From positions 92,929 through 156,928 of the forward strand of contig CAWISL010000008.1 of the NCBI GenBank assembly GCA_963838795.1: a DNA stretch of 64,000 bases, written 5' to 3'. Position numbers and translations under genes: made by a program. Shown one piece after another: positions 1-8,063 of this stretch. Source of the stretch: JAIBJN01 sp963838795. GTDB taxonomy: Bacteria; Actinomycetota; Thermoleophilia; Gaiellales; Gaiellaceae. The notes under the pieces were generated by a model, which had not been told where the DNA came from, searched no databases, and worked only from the letters and a program-made list of their open reading frames with translations. Positions within the stretch are counted from its first letter, which is position 1, and each line of letters opens with the position of its first letter.

Positions 1-27
1 GGCGTCCCTTCGCGGGGAGGGCGATCC

Positions 28-339
28 TCAGGCTGTCGGGGAGAGAAGCGCCCGGCGGTCGAGCGCCGTCCGGTAGCCGCCCTCCCCGTGGCGGAGCCAG
101 TGCGCCACGCGGGTCACCGTCGTGGTCGACGCGCCCGTTCGCCTGGCGATCTCCTGATACGAAAGCCCCTGGTCGAGCAGCTTCACCACCTCCCAGCGGT
201 GCGCCATCGCCTCCAGCTCGCTCAGGGTGCAGAGATCCCGCAGGAAGCGCTCCGCTTCCACGGGCCCCTCGAGGCTCGTGATCGCCTCGAAGAGGTCTTT
301 CATCTCGGCCGTCCGCCATGGGTGTGATCGATCCGTCAT
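28..339 (-). CDS. YerC/YecD-type TrpR-superfamily DNA-binding protein
   Basis: This 103-residue protein matches the YerC/YecD family of the Trp repressor superfamily, which are small all-helical dimeric regulators. The core LSELEAMAHRWEVVKLLDQG is followed by a helix-turn-helix, YQEIARRTGASTTTVTRVAH, at about residues 61-80. It is transcribed away from hisA with a 38-bp gap that holds a perfect 12-bp palindrome. A role in controlling hisA and itself is inferred from position. The effector cannot be read from the sequence; tryptophan or histidine are guesses from the family. Confidence 0.85.
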   Translation of the reverse strand: MTDRSHPWRTAEMKDLFEAITSLEGPVEAERFLRDLCTLSELEAMAHRWEVVKLLDQGLSYQEIARRTGASTTTVTRVAHWLRHGEGGYRTALDRRALLSPTA

Positions 340-357
340 CGGATGGCGTCATATTAG

Positions 358-369
358 CATGTTAACATG
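358..369. promoter_or_regulatory. Perfect 12-bp palindrome between yerC-like gene and hisA
   Basis: CATGTTAACATG is fully self-complementary and lies 18 bp upstream of the regulator's start and 8 bp upstream of the hisA ATG. It is AT-rich in a GC-rich context and contains TTAAC, so it could overlap promoter elements of both genes. It is a good operator candidate for the TrpR-like protein. No binding data exist here; this is inference from symmetry and position. Confidence 0.5.
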
Positions 370-377
370 ACATCGCA

Positions 378-1091
378 ATGGCGAAGAGTAGACGCGACGG
401 CTTCCAGCTGATCCCGGCGGTCGACGTCGTCGGAGCCGAGGCGGTGCGACTGCGCCAGGGCGACTTCGAGGCGGTCGTCGCGCAGGCCGGTGACCCGGCG
501 GACCTCGTCGGCAGTTTCGCGGCGGCGCAGCCGCCGCTCGTGCACGTGGTCGACCTCGACGGCGCTCGGACGGGACGGATCCGGCCGGAGCTCGTCCGCG
601 AGCTCGTGGCCGCGGCGGCGCCGACGCCCGTCCAGGTTTCCGGGGGAATCCGCTCGTCGGCGGACGCGCAGGCGCTCCTGGATGCCGGCGCGGCGCGGGT
701 CGTCGTCGGGACGGCTGCGCTCGACTCGCCGGCCGCGCTCGCGGAGCTCGCCTCGACGCTCGAGGAACGGCTCGTCGTCGCGGTCGACGCCCGCGAAGGG
801 CGCGTGGCCGTGGCCGGTTGGAGCCGGATGACGGAGCTCTCCCCCGACGAGTTCGCCGAGCGGTGCGCCGAGGCAGGCGTGCGGCGCCTGCTCTGCACGG
901 CGATCGAGCGCGACGGCACGATGGCTGGCCCCGACCTCGCGCTGCTCGCGCGCGTGCGCGAGCGCTCCGGGCTCCCCGTTCTCGCGGCCGGGGGCGTCCG
1001 CAGGGAGGACGACCTCGACGAGCTCGCCTCTCTCGGGCTCGAGGGCGCCGTCGTCGGTCGCGCGCTCCTCGAGGGGACGATCACGCTCTAG
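378..1091 (+). CDS. hisA: Phosphoribosylformimino-AICAR ribotide isomerase (HisA/HisF-like)
   Basis: The 237-residue TIM-barrel protein has the HisA layout. IPAVDVVGAEAVRLRQGD at the N-terminus carries the first catalytic Asp, VSGGIR forms a phosphate loop, VDAREGRVAVAGW holds the second catalytic region, and AAGGVR forms the second phosphate loop. The enzyme performs the fourth step of cytoplasmic histidine biosynthesis, an Amadori rearrangement of ProFAR. No other his gene is adjacent. The ATG at 378 has no clear Shine-Dalgarno and may be read from a very short leader. A dual HisA/TrpF role (PriA) is possible in actinobacteria and cannot be excluded. Confidence 0.85.
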   Translation: MAKSRRDGFQLIPAVDVVGAEAVRLRQGDFEAVVAQAGDPADLVGSFAAAQPPLVHVVDLDGARTGRIRPELVRELVAAAAPTPVQVSGGIRSSADAQALLDAGAARVVVGTAALDSPAALAELASTLEERLVVAVDAREGRVAVAGWSRMTELSPDEFAERCAEAGVRRLLCTAIERDGTMAGPDLALLARVRERSGLPVLAAGGVRREDDLDELASLGLEGAVVGRALLEGTITL

Positions 1092-1144
1092 GAGGCTTTG
1101 GCGGAACGTCGCTCGGCACAGCCTACGTTCGTCAAAGTCTCCTA

Positions 1145-2035
1145 CTAGGAGCGTGAGGACGTTCGGGTGTAGGCGGCCGGGCGCTCCGCCGGCTCCGGAA
1201 GAAGCAGAGCGATCAGCACCGCTTCGAACACGTCCTGGCCGTCGAGGGAGTACACGGCGGTGAACTCAGGTGCGCCGTTCACCTCGAGGACCGCGAGGCT
1301 TCCGTCGGGCCGGGGGATGAGGTCGACGCCCGCCAGGTCGGCGCCCGTTGCTGCCGCGGCGGCGACGGCCAGCTCGCACTCCCCCGGCTGAGGCGTCAGG
1401 GGTCGTCGCACGGCGCCCAGCGCGACGTTCGTTCGCCACTCCCCGGGAGCGGCCACCCTGCGAACGGCTCCGACGACGCGGCCGCCGGCGACCAGGAGGC
1501 GCAGGTCGTATCCGGCCGGCGGGACCAGCTCCTGGATCAGCGCCCCCTGACGGCGGAACCAGGCCATCTTCCGCAGCCGTCCGAGCAGGGAGCCGAGCGC
1601 GTCCGGCTCATCGCAGCGATAGACGTGCTCGCCGCGGCTCCCGAAGCGCGGCTTGACCGCGATCGGGTAGCGAAGGCGCGAGACGTCGCGGCGGCTCGAG
1701 GAGGCGCTCAGGTAGGCGGTTTCGGGATGAGGCAAGCCGGCGCGGGCGAGGCGCAGTGCGGTCACGAGCTTGTCGTGGCAGGCCAGCATCGCGTCGGGGC
1801 CGTTCAGGACGGTGATCCCCCGCGCGCGCAGTCCCCGGAGCTTGGCCACGCCCGGCTCGACTCCGTCGAGCGACGGCCTCACGTCCAGACGGGAGAGGAC
1901 GAGATCGCCGTGCGTGGCCCTCCTGGCGGCCTCCGGAGGCGTGACCACGGCCGTCTCCAGTTCGATCCTGCGGCCCGTTGCGGCGAGGCAGACGGCGACC
2001 GGCGCGTTTCGCCACGCGACGAGGAGGAGTCTCAT
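1145..2035 (-). CDS. RimK-like ATP-grasp ligase
   Basis: The 296-residue protein has an N-terminal pre-ATP-grasp Rossmann-like part (MRLLLVAWRN start) and an ATP-grasp fold from about residue 100. YPIAVKPRFGSRGEHV holds the nucleotide-binding Lys, and GVDLIPRPDGSLAVLEVNG provides the metal-binding Asp, Glu and Asn. The family joins amino acids such as glutamate to proteins or small molecules, as in RimK or MptN/CofF. The substrate is not evident. I chose the ATG at 2035 because it starts a canonical beta strand; upstream sequence in frame is low-quality. It is convergent with hisA and 71 bp downstream of a DUF3830 gene on the same strand. Confidence 0.75.
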   Translation of the reverse strand: MRLLLVAWRNAPVAVCLAATGRRIELETAVVTPPEAARRATHGDLVLSRLDVRPSLDGVEPGVAKLRGLRARGITVLNGPDAMLACHDKLVTALRLARAGLPHPETAYLSASSSRRDVSRLRYPIAVKPRFGSRGEHVYRCDEPDALGSLLGRLRKMAWFRRQGALIQELVPPAGYDLRLLVAGGRVVGAVRRVAAPGEWRTNVALGAVRRPLTPQPGECELAVAAAAATGADLAGVDLIPRPDGSLAVLEVNGAPEFTAVYSLDGQDVFEAVLIALLLPEPAERPAAYTRTSSRS

Positions 2036-2106
2036 CGCCTCGATCCTGCGGGTGGACGGCGTGTCCAGGCGGGGAAGATCTGGTGAGGAAGCGGCCGGAG
2101 AGGCCG

Positions 2107-2517
2107 CTAGGCGCCTTCGAACACGATCGGCTGGGCGCCCTCCCAGAGCACGACGCGCCCGAGCTCGGCGAGCTGCTCCCGTCCCTCGACGATGGTGGCG
2201 AAGTGATTTCCGGCCAGCTGGCCCATCTTGCTGGCGAAGCACGTCGCCCCGTAGGGAAAGAGGATCTCCACCTCGGAGAGCCCTCCCGGGTAGAGCAGGA
2301 GCTCCCCCGCCGCCGGATAGCTGTTGGCGTTCTCCGGCCCGATCCCGAGCTCGAGCTCGAAGCCCATGGGCACCCAGGCGGACTCGCCGCTCCAGCGGGC
2401 CTGCACGAGGTGGCTGCGGAGCGGGAGCAGGCCGCGCAGGGCCGCGATCGTGCTCGGGGCCGCGTCCTCCTCGAGGCGCGCGGAGAACCGGAAGCTGCCG
2501 GCCGTGATCGTGAGCAC
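2107..2517 (-). CDS. DUF3830 family cyclophilin-like protein
   Basis: The 136-residue protein resembles the DUF3830 family, small beta-barrel proteins of cyclophilin-like fold with no established activity. Recognisable family stretches are RWSGESAWVPMG, ELLLYPGG and FASKMGQLAGNHFATIVEG. It lies upstream of the ATP-grasp gene on the same strand, so the two could be cotranscribed. Its start faces the promoter of the MMPL gene. No signal peptide or membrane segment is visible. Function is unknown. Confidence 0.75.
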   Translation of the reverse strand: MLTITAGSFRFSARLEEDAAPSTIAALRGLLPLRSHLVQARWSGESAWVPMGFELELGIGPENANSYPAAGELLLYPGGLSEVEILFPYGATCFASKMGQLAGNHFATIVEGREQLAELGRVVLWEGAQPIVFEGA

Positions 2518-2544
2518 GGCGAGACCTTACACGGGGCTCTCGCC

Positions 2545-2573
2545 TTGACAGACTTGTGAGTGATTGCTAACTT
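2545..2573 (+). promoter_or_regulatory. Sigma70-type promoter of the MMPL gene
   Basis: TTGACA (2545-2550), a 17-bp spacer and TAACTT (2568-2573) form a near-consensus promoter. The predicted transcription start near 2580 leaves only about ten bases of leader before the GTG at 2591. This is one reason to prefer that start over the in-frame TTG at 2564, which lies inside the promoter. Confidence 0.6.
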
Positions 2574-2590
2574 CGTCGCCGGAAATCGTC

Positions 2591-4780
2591 GTGAGCATCT
2601 CGACCGAATCCCTCGCCCGTGCGTGCGCGCATCATCCCTGGCGGACGATCGGCCTCTGGATCGCGGTCGTCGTGCTCTCGATGGGCGTCGTCGCCGTGCT
2701 CCTCGGAGACACGCTGACCACCGAGGGCGAGGTCACGTCGCAGACCGACTCGAAGCGGGCGGAGGAGCTTCTGTTCGAGCACTTCCCGTCGTCGCCGGAC
2801 TCCTTCGAGCAGGCGACGAGCGAGGTCGTGGTCGTCAGCTTCGGGGAGGGCGCCGTGGATCAGGAGCGGGTGCAGTCCCTGGCCGAAGAGCTCCGGCAGC
2901 TGGGCGCGACCAGCGTCGTCACGAGCGCCGACGAGGGCCAGGAGCGCCTGGATTCCGCCGACGGCAGCGCCACGGCCGTGCTCGTCGGGCTCGGGCCCAA
3001 CGAGGACAGCCTCCCGGACGTGACCGAGGCCGTGCAACGCCTCGACGAGGATCCCGCGGTCGAGGCCGCCATGACCGGCGAGCTCACGATCGACGAGGAC
3101 TTCTCCAAGCTCTCCGAGGAGGATCTCCGAAACGGAGAGCTCTTCTTCGGCGCGCCGGCCGCCCTCATCGTCCTCCTGCTCGTCTTCGGAGCCGTGGTCG
3201 CCGGTGTCATCCCGCTCGTCCTGGCGCTTCTCTCCATCGTCGTCGCGCTCGGACTCACAGCCGTCGTGGGCCAGGCGTTCGAGCTCTCCGTCTTCGTCAC
3301 GAACATGATCTTCGGCATGGGGCTTGCTCTGGGGATCGACTACTCGCTCTTCATCCTCAGCCGCTTCCGCGAGGAACGCCGCGGGGGCCGCGACAAGCTC
3401 GACGCGATCGAGACCGCGGGCGCCACCGCCAGCAGGGCCGTCCTCTTCAGCGGCGCGGCGTTCGTCCTCGCGATGACCGGCCTCGAGCTGGTCCCGAACA
3501 CGATCATGCGGAGCCTGGCGACGGGCGCGATCCTCGTCGGCATCGTCTCGGTCGTTGCTGCGCTGACGCTCCTCCCGGCCGTTCTCAGCCTGCTCGGCGA
3601 CCGGATCGACTCGCTTCGCATCCCGTACTTCGGACGGGCGGCCGCGGCAGGGGGGGAGAGCCGCTTCTGGGGCCGGATCGTGCGCGGCGTGATGCGACGG
3701 CCGGTCGCGAGCCTCGTCGTCGCGGTCGGGCTGCTGCTCGCGGCCGCGGTGCCCGTGCTCTCGCTCGAGTCCGGCACCGCAGGGATCAGCACGCTCCCGG
3801 ACCGGTTCGAGTCGAAGCAGGGCTTCCTGCTCCTGAATCGCGAGTTTCCGGGGCAGACGACCGATCCCGTCCGCATCGCCGTCGAGGGCGACTCGGCCTC
3901 GCCGGAGGTCCGAGCTGGCGTCGAGGAGCTTCAGGCGGAGCTCGCGGGCCGAGAGCTCTTCGGCGAGGCGACGACGGAGACGAGCCCCGATGGTCGTCTC
4001 GTCGTCCTGACCGTGCCCGTGGCGGGCGACTCGGTCTCGGCGGAGGCGGTGGCAGCGGTGCGCGAGCTTCGCAACGACATCATCCCGGGCGCTCTCGGCG
4101 ATTCGGGCGCCGAAGCGTTCGTGGGCGGCGCGACGGCAGAGGACATCGACTACTACGACGTCATGGACGCCTGGCTTCCGATCGTCTTCGTGTTCGTCCT
4201 CGGCCTCAGCTTCATCCTGCTGACCGTCGCCTTCCGGTCGATCGTCGTGCCGGCGACCGCGATCGCCATGAACCTCCTCTCGGTCGGCGCGGCCTACGGC
4301 CTGGTGGTGCTCGTGTTCGTCGAGGGCATCGGCAACGAGCTCTTCGGCTTCCAGCAGGTCGACATCGTCGAGGCGTGGGTGCCGCTCTTCCTCTTCGCCG
4401 TCCTCTTCGGGCTCTCGATGGACTACCAGGTGTTCCTGCTCAGCCGCATCCGCGAGCGCTACTCGCAGACGGGCGACAACGACGACGCGATCTCCTTCGG
4501 CGTCGGCTCGACCGCGCGCCTCATCACCGGCGCCGCCCTGATCATCATCGCCGTCTTCGCGGGCTTTGCCCGCGGCGACCTCGTCATGTTCCAGCAGATG
4601 GGCTTCGGCGTCGCGGTCGCGCTCCTCATCGACGCGACCATCATTCGCTCCGTGGTCGTGCCGGCGACCATGACGCTTCTGGGCCGCTGGAACTGGTACC
4701 TGCCGTCCTGGCTCTCCTGGCTCCCCGACGTCCACGTCGAGGGCCACGAGGAGGAGCTCCGGCCGCGCCGCGCTACCTGA
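2591..4780 (+). CDS. MMPL-family RND transporter
   Basis: The 729-residue membrane protein has the twofold MMPL architecture. Each half has one membrane helix, a large extracytoplasmic domain, then a block of five helices. The family signatures GLALGIDYSLFILSRFREE and FGLSMDYQVFLLSRIRERY close each block's Asp-containing helix. MMPL proteins of actinobacteria export lipids or hydrophobic compounds using the proton gradient. The substrate here is unknown. The GTG start is preceded by GGAAA and by a strong promoter. The stop codon overlaps a small membrane-protein gene. Confidence 0.9.
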   Translation: MSISTESLARACAHHPWRTIGLWIAVVVLSMGVVAVLLGDTLTTEGEVTSQTDSKRAEELLFEHFPSSPDSFEQATSEVVVVSFGEGAVDQERVQSLAEELRQLGATSVVTSADEGQERLDSADGSATAVLVGLGPNEDSLPDVTEAVQRLDEDPAVEAAMTGELTIDEDFSKLSEEDLRNGELFFGAPAALIVLLLVFGAVVAGVIPLVLALLSIVVALGLTAVVGQAFELSVFVTNMIFGMGLALGIDYSLFILSRFREERRGGRDKLDAIETAGATASRAVLFSGAAFVLAMTGLELVPNTIMRSLATGAILVGIVSVVAALTLLPAVLSLLGDRIDSLRIPYFGRAAAAGGESRFWGRIVRGVMRRPVASLVVAVGLLLAAAVPVLSLESGTAGISTLPDRFESKQGFLLLNREFPGQTTDPVRIAVEGDSASPEVRAGVEELQAELAGRELFGEATTETSPDGRLVVLTVPVAGDSVSAEAVAAVRELRNDIIPGALGDSGAEAFVGGATAEDIDYYDVMDAWLPIVFVFVLGLSFILLTVAFRSIVVPATAIAMNLLSVGAAYGLVVLVFVEGIGNELFGFQQVDIVEAWVPLFLFAVLFGLSMDYQVFLLSRIRERYSQTGDNDDAISFGVGSTARLITGAALIIIAVFAGFARGDLVMFQQMGFGVAVALLIDATIIRSVVVPATMTLLGRWNWYLPSWLSWLPDVHVEGHEEELRPRRAT

Positions 4781-5124
4781 CGATCGCGGCCGCCGCGCTG
4801 GCGCTCTGGGTGGCGGCGGCTTCCGGCGAGGTGCTCACAGGGATCCTGCCCGCGCTCACGATCCTCGTCCTCGCGCCGGTCGACTACGTCCTCTGGGCGA
4901 GGCGCAACCGGCCGTGGCACGACTGGACGGTGATCCTGCTCCTGCTTCCCGCCATCCTCGCCGCCGTCTGGATCGCGGTCGGCGGCCTCGTCACCGGAGT
5001 CGAGCGCTCGGACGAGGCGCGTCTGCTCCTGGAGGTCGGCCCCGGCGTCGCGCTCACCGGCCTGCTCTGCACGCTGATCTCCTACCACGGGCGCCACCAC
5101 CCGCCGGACGTCCTTGGGCGTTAG
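4777..5124 (+). CDS. Small integral membrane protein coupled to the MMPL gene
   Basis: A 115-residue reading frame encodes three to four hydrophobic segments (for example ALTILVLAPVDYVLWARR and TVILLLLPAILAAVWIAVGG). It opens at CTG inside the CTGA that ends the MMPL gene, the arrangement usually seen as ATGA or GTGA in coupled genes. No ATG, GTG or TTG occurs before GTG 4810, which would remove the first helix. I therefore propose a CTG start, with GTG 4810 as the alternative. The tail overlaps the last codon of copA on the other strand by four bases. Function is unknown; an accessory role for the exporter is inferred. Confidence 0.5.
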   Translation: MTIAAAALALWVAAASGEVLTGILPALTILVLAPVDYVLWARRNRPWHDWTVILLLLPAILAAVWIAVGGLVTGVERSDEARLLLEVGPGVALTGLLCTLISYHGRHHPPDVLGR

Positions 5125-7193
5125 CCGGCTTCGCGCGGGCTCCGGAAGCGGCGGAGCCGGAGGGAGTTCGAGACGACGAAGAGGCTGGAGCCGGCCATCG
5201 CGGCCGCCGCGACCATCGGGTTGAGCAGGCCGGCGACGGCGAGCGGGATCGCGGCGACGTTGTAGGCGAATGCCCAGAAGAGGTTGCCCTTGATCGTCCC
5301 GAGCACGCGGCGGGAGAGGCGGATCGCGTCGGCGGCGGCCCGAAGATCGCCGGAGACGAGCGTCAGGTCGCTGGCCTCGATGGCCACGTCCGTGCCGGTT
5401 CCGATCGCGATGCCGAGGTCGGCCTGCGCGAGCGCCGGCGCGTCGTTGACGCCGTCTCCGACGACGGCGACGACCTCGCCGCTTTTCTGGAGCCTGCGCA
5501 CCTCGGCCGCCTTGTCCGCGGGGTAGACCTCCGCGAGGACCCGCTCGATCCCGACCTCCGCGGCCACCATCCGGGCCGTCTCCTCGCGGTCCCCGGTGAG
5601 GAGCACGGGCGTGAGCCCGAGCTCGCGCAGCTCGCGCACCGCCGCGGCGCTCGTCGCCTTCACCGTGTCCGCGACGACGAGCGTCGCGCGCGACTCGCCG
5701 TCCCACGCGACCCTGATGCCGCCGTCGCCGCGCCCGATCTCGACCACGTGGCCCTCGACGCGGCCCGAGACGCCGATGCCGGGGCGGCTCTCGAAGTCGA
5801 CGACGGGCGGCAAGACGCCGAGCTCTCGCCGAGCGGCCCCCGCGACCGCCTGCGCGATCGGATGCTCGCTGGCGTCCTCGACCGCGCCGGCCAACCGGAG
5901 GATGTCCGCTCGCGCCGCCCCGTTCATGGGAGCGACGTCGGCGAGCTCCATCCGCCCCTCCGTGAGGGTGCCCGTCTTGTCGAGGAGGACGGTGGTGACG
6001 CGCTTCGTCTGCTCGAGCACCTCGGGCCCCTTGATCACGATGCCGAGCTGCGCGCCGCGGCCCGTGCCCACCAGGAGCGCGGTCGGGGTCGCGAGCCCGA
6101 GCGCGCAAGGACAGGCGATGATGAGCACTGCGACGGCGGCCGTGAACGCCGCGGAGACGTCACCGTCGAGGAGGAGCCAGCCCGCCAGCGTCGCCAGCGA
6201 GAGGCCGATCACAACCGGCACGAAGACGGCCGAGACGCGGTCGGCGAGCCGCTGGATGGGTGCCTTCCCCGCCTGGGCGTCGGCCACGAGCCTCGCGATC
6301 TGGGCGAGGGCGGTGTCGGAGCCGACACGGGTCGCGCGGACGATCAGCCTGCCCGACGCGTTCACGGTCGCGCCCGCGACCTCGTCTCCCGGCGCGACGT
6401 CGACGGGGACGGGCTCGCCGGTCAGCATCGACTGGTCGACGGCAGAGCGGCCTTCGACGACCACGCCGTCGGTGGCCACCTTCTCGCCGGGCCGGACGAC
6501 GAAGAGGTCGCCGACCGCAAGCTGCTCGAGCGGGACCGCGACCTCGGCGTCGTCGCGGAGCACGCGGGCCTCCTTCGCACCCAGCTCCAGGAGCGCGCGC
6601 AGCGCGGCTCCCGAGCGGCGCCGCGCCCGTGACTCCAGCCAGCGCCCGAGCAGGATGAGCGTCGTGATCACGCTCGCGACCTCGAAGTAGACCTCGGCGT
6701 CCGGGAGGGCGATCAGCGCGACGAGCGACCAGGCGTACGCCGCAGTCGTGCCGAGCGAGATCAGCGTGTCCATGGTCGCGCCGCCGTGGCGCAGGCTCTG
6801 GAGCGCCGACCGGTGGAAGGGCCAGCCAGCCCAGGCCCAGATCGGCGTCGTGAGCGCGAGCGCCACCCACTCCCAGCCGTCGAAGCCGAGCTGCGGCACC
6901 ATCGCGATGAGGGCGACCGGGACGGTGAGCGCGGCCGCGACCGCGAGCCGGAGCCCGAGGCGGTCTCCCCGTTCGCCCTCCGCGCGGGTCAGCGAGGCGC
7001 CGTAGCCGGCGCCCTCGACGGCGCGGACGAGGTCGTCGAGCGCCACCCGATCGTCGTCGTAGCGGACTGCCGCCCTCTCGGTGACGAGGTTGACGCTCGC
7101 CTCGACGCCGTCGAGCTTGTTCAGCGCCCTGTCGATTCGGGCGGCGCAGGCCGCGCAAGTCATCCCCTCGAGCTCGAGCTGGACAGTGGCCAT
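5121..7193 (-). CDS. copA: Copper-exporting P1B-type ATPase
   Basis: The 690-residue pump has one N-terminal heavy-metal domain (GMTCAACAARI), the CPC transport motif in IACPCALG, the TGE actuator loop, the phosphorylation motif DKTGT, the SEHP motif and GDGVND. FAYNVAAIP and MAGSSLFVVSNSLRL in the last helices match the Cu(I) class. It expels cytoplasmic Cu+. The ATG at 7193 begins the metal domain directly. A CsoR-like inverted repeat sits 11 bp upstream, so copper induction is likely, although no csoR gene is in the window. Confidence 0.92.
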   Translation of the reverse strand: MATVQLELEGMTCAACAARIDRALNKLDGVEASVNLVTERAAVRYDDDRVALDDLVRAVEGAGYGASLTRAEGERGDRLGLRLAVAAALTVPVALIAMVPQLGFDGWEWVALALTTPIWAWAGWPFHRSALQSLRHGGATMDTLISLGTTAAYAWSLVALIALPDAEVYFEVASVITTLILLGRWLESRARRRSGAALRALLELGAKEARVLRDDAEVAVPLEQLAVGDLFVVRPGEKVATDGVVVEGRSAVDQSMLTGEPVPVDVAPGDEVAGATVNASGRLIVRATRVGSDTALAQIARLVADAQAGKAPIQRLADRVSAVFVPVVIGLSLATLAGWLLLDGDVSAAFTAAVAVLIIACPCALGLATPTALLVGTGRGAQLGIVIKGPEVLEQTKRVTTVLLDKTGTLTEGRMELADVAPMNGAARADILRLAGAVEDASEHPIAQAVAGAARRELGVLPPVVDFESRPGIGVSGRVEGHVVEIGRGDGGIRVAWDGESRATLVVADTVKATSAAAVRELRELGLTPVLLTGDREETARMVAAEVGIERVLAEVYPADKAAEVRRLQKSGEVVAVVGDGVNDAPALAQADLGIAIGTGTDVAIEASDLTLVSGDLRAAADAIRLSRRVLGTIKGNLFWAFAYNVAAIPLAVAGLLNPMVAAAAMAGSSLFVVSNSLRLRRFRSPREAG

Positions 7194-7204
7194 ACGTGCT
7201 GCAG

Positions 7205-7223
7205 TATACCCGCTAGGGGTATA
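7205..7223. promoter_or_regulatory. CsoR-type operator upstream of copA
   Basis: TATACCCGCTAGGGGTATA is an inverted repeat of 7-bp arms TATACCC/GGGTATA around GCTAG. It matches the G/C-tract pattern of CsoR-family operators. On the minus strand it contains a TATACT that would serve as the copA -10 box, so occupancy should block transcription. The site also contains the last codons and stop (7213-7215) of the upstream phosphoesterase gene. Confidence 0.65.
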
Positions 7224-8031
7224 ACCGAAAGCCGTCAAGAACATCGCCCGAGCGGCCGATCGCCCGCACCCGGAGCGAGTCCCGGTCCGCGCGGAGGTAG
7301 AGCCAGCCGTGCCGCTTTCGGGCCTCGACCCGTCGGGGGAACGACTCCGGGCACTCCTGGAGCGGGTAGAGGCCGGCACCGCCGCCGCCGTTCACGACGT
7401 AGGTGACGTCACCGCTCCGTGCGAAGCGCTGGTAGTTGTGGTCGTGGGCGGCGAGCACGAGGTCGACGTCGCCCCGCTCGAAGATCGGGACGAGCCTCCG
7501 TCGTACGCGTGTGTCGCCGAGGTAGCCGCCGCAACTGTAGGCGGGATGATGCATGGCGACGACCTTCCAGCGCGCGGAGCTGGAGGCCAGGGCGGTTTCG
7601 AGCCAGTCGAGCTGGGTTGGGCCCAGCCGGTTCGAGTCGAGGAGGAAAAGCTGGACACCTCCGAGACGGCGGTGGTAGTAGCGGCTCGGCATGCCGAGAA
7701 GCTCGAACTCGTAGCGGCCGCCTTCGACCCGGATGTCGTGGTTGCCGAGCGTCCCGGCCACGAGGAGGCCGTCGGCCGCCGCCCAGCCGAACGAACCGAG
7801 CCAGTTCGCCTCGAATGCGGGGGGCGACTCCGTGTAGTCGTTGTCGCCGAGCGTGATCAGCCCGTCGACGTGACGCCGGGCTGCGAAGCCCTCGACGGCT
7901 TCTCCCGTCCGGCGCTGCATCGTGCCGCCGACGCCGAAGTCGCCGATGGCGACGATCCTCGTGTCCGCGCCGGCGCTGGCTGCGCCGACCAGCGTGAGAA
8001 GGGCGATTGCAAGTGCGACGAGAGCTCGGAT
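7213..8031 (-). CDS. Secreted purple-acid-phosphatase-like metallophosphoesterase
   Basis: The protein has the calcineurin-like dimetal motifs in order: IGDFG, LGDNDY, GNHD, MHHPAYS and AAHDHNYQRF. The family hydrolyses phosphomonoesters outside the cytoplasm. Translation in frame upstream of the first ATG (7920) supplies the first metal motif and a hydrophobic signal-like segment (IRALVALAIALLTLVGAASA), so the gene must begin further up. No ATG, GTG or TTG exists between the in-frame stop at 8041 and that segment. I mark ATC 8031 tentatively; a lost base is equally likely. It follows phoU by about 33 bp and probably belongs to the pst operon. Confidence 0.75.
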   Translation of the reverse strand: MRALVALAIALLTLVGAASAGADTRIVAIGDFGVGGTMQRRTGEAVEGFAARRHVDGLITLGDNDYTESPPAFEANWLGSFGWAAADGLLVAGTLGNHDIRVEGGRYEFELLGMPSRYYHRRLGGVQLFLLDSNRLGPTQLDWLETALASSSARWKVVAMHHPAYSCGGYLGDTRVRRRLVPIFERGDVDLVLAAHDHNYQRFARSGDVTYVVNGGGGAGLYPLQECPESFPRRVEARKRHGWLYLRADRDSLRVRAIGRSGDVLDGFRLYP

Positions 8032-8063
8032 GGAAAAGGTCTACCAGGCGCCGCGGTCGGCTG

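Noticed and set aside
2567..4747. A 726-codon frame antisense to the MMPL gene
   Set aside because: It is an open shadow of a GC-rich gene. Its product is mostly Asp, Glu, Arg and Gly with no domain, while the plus strand encodes a clear transporter.
2560..5124. Long plus-strand frame overlapping the MMPL gene
   Set aside because: Only its last 115 codons look like a protein. The rest is Arg-rich shadow of the transporter, so I kept just the end as a small membrane protein.
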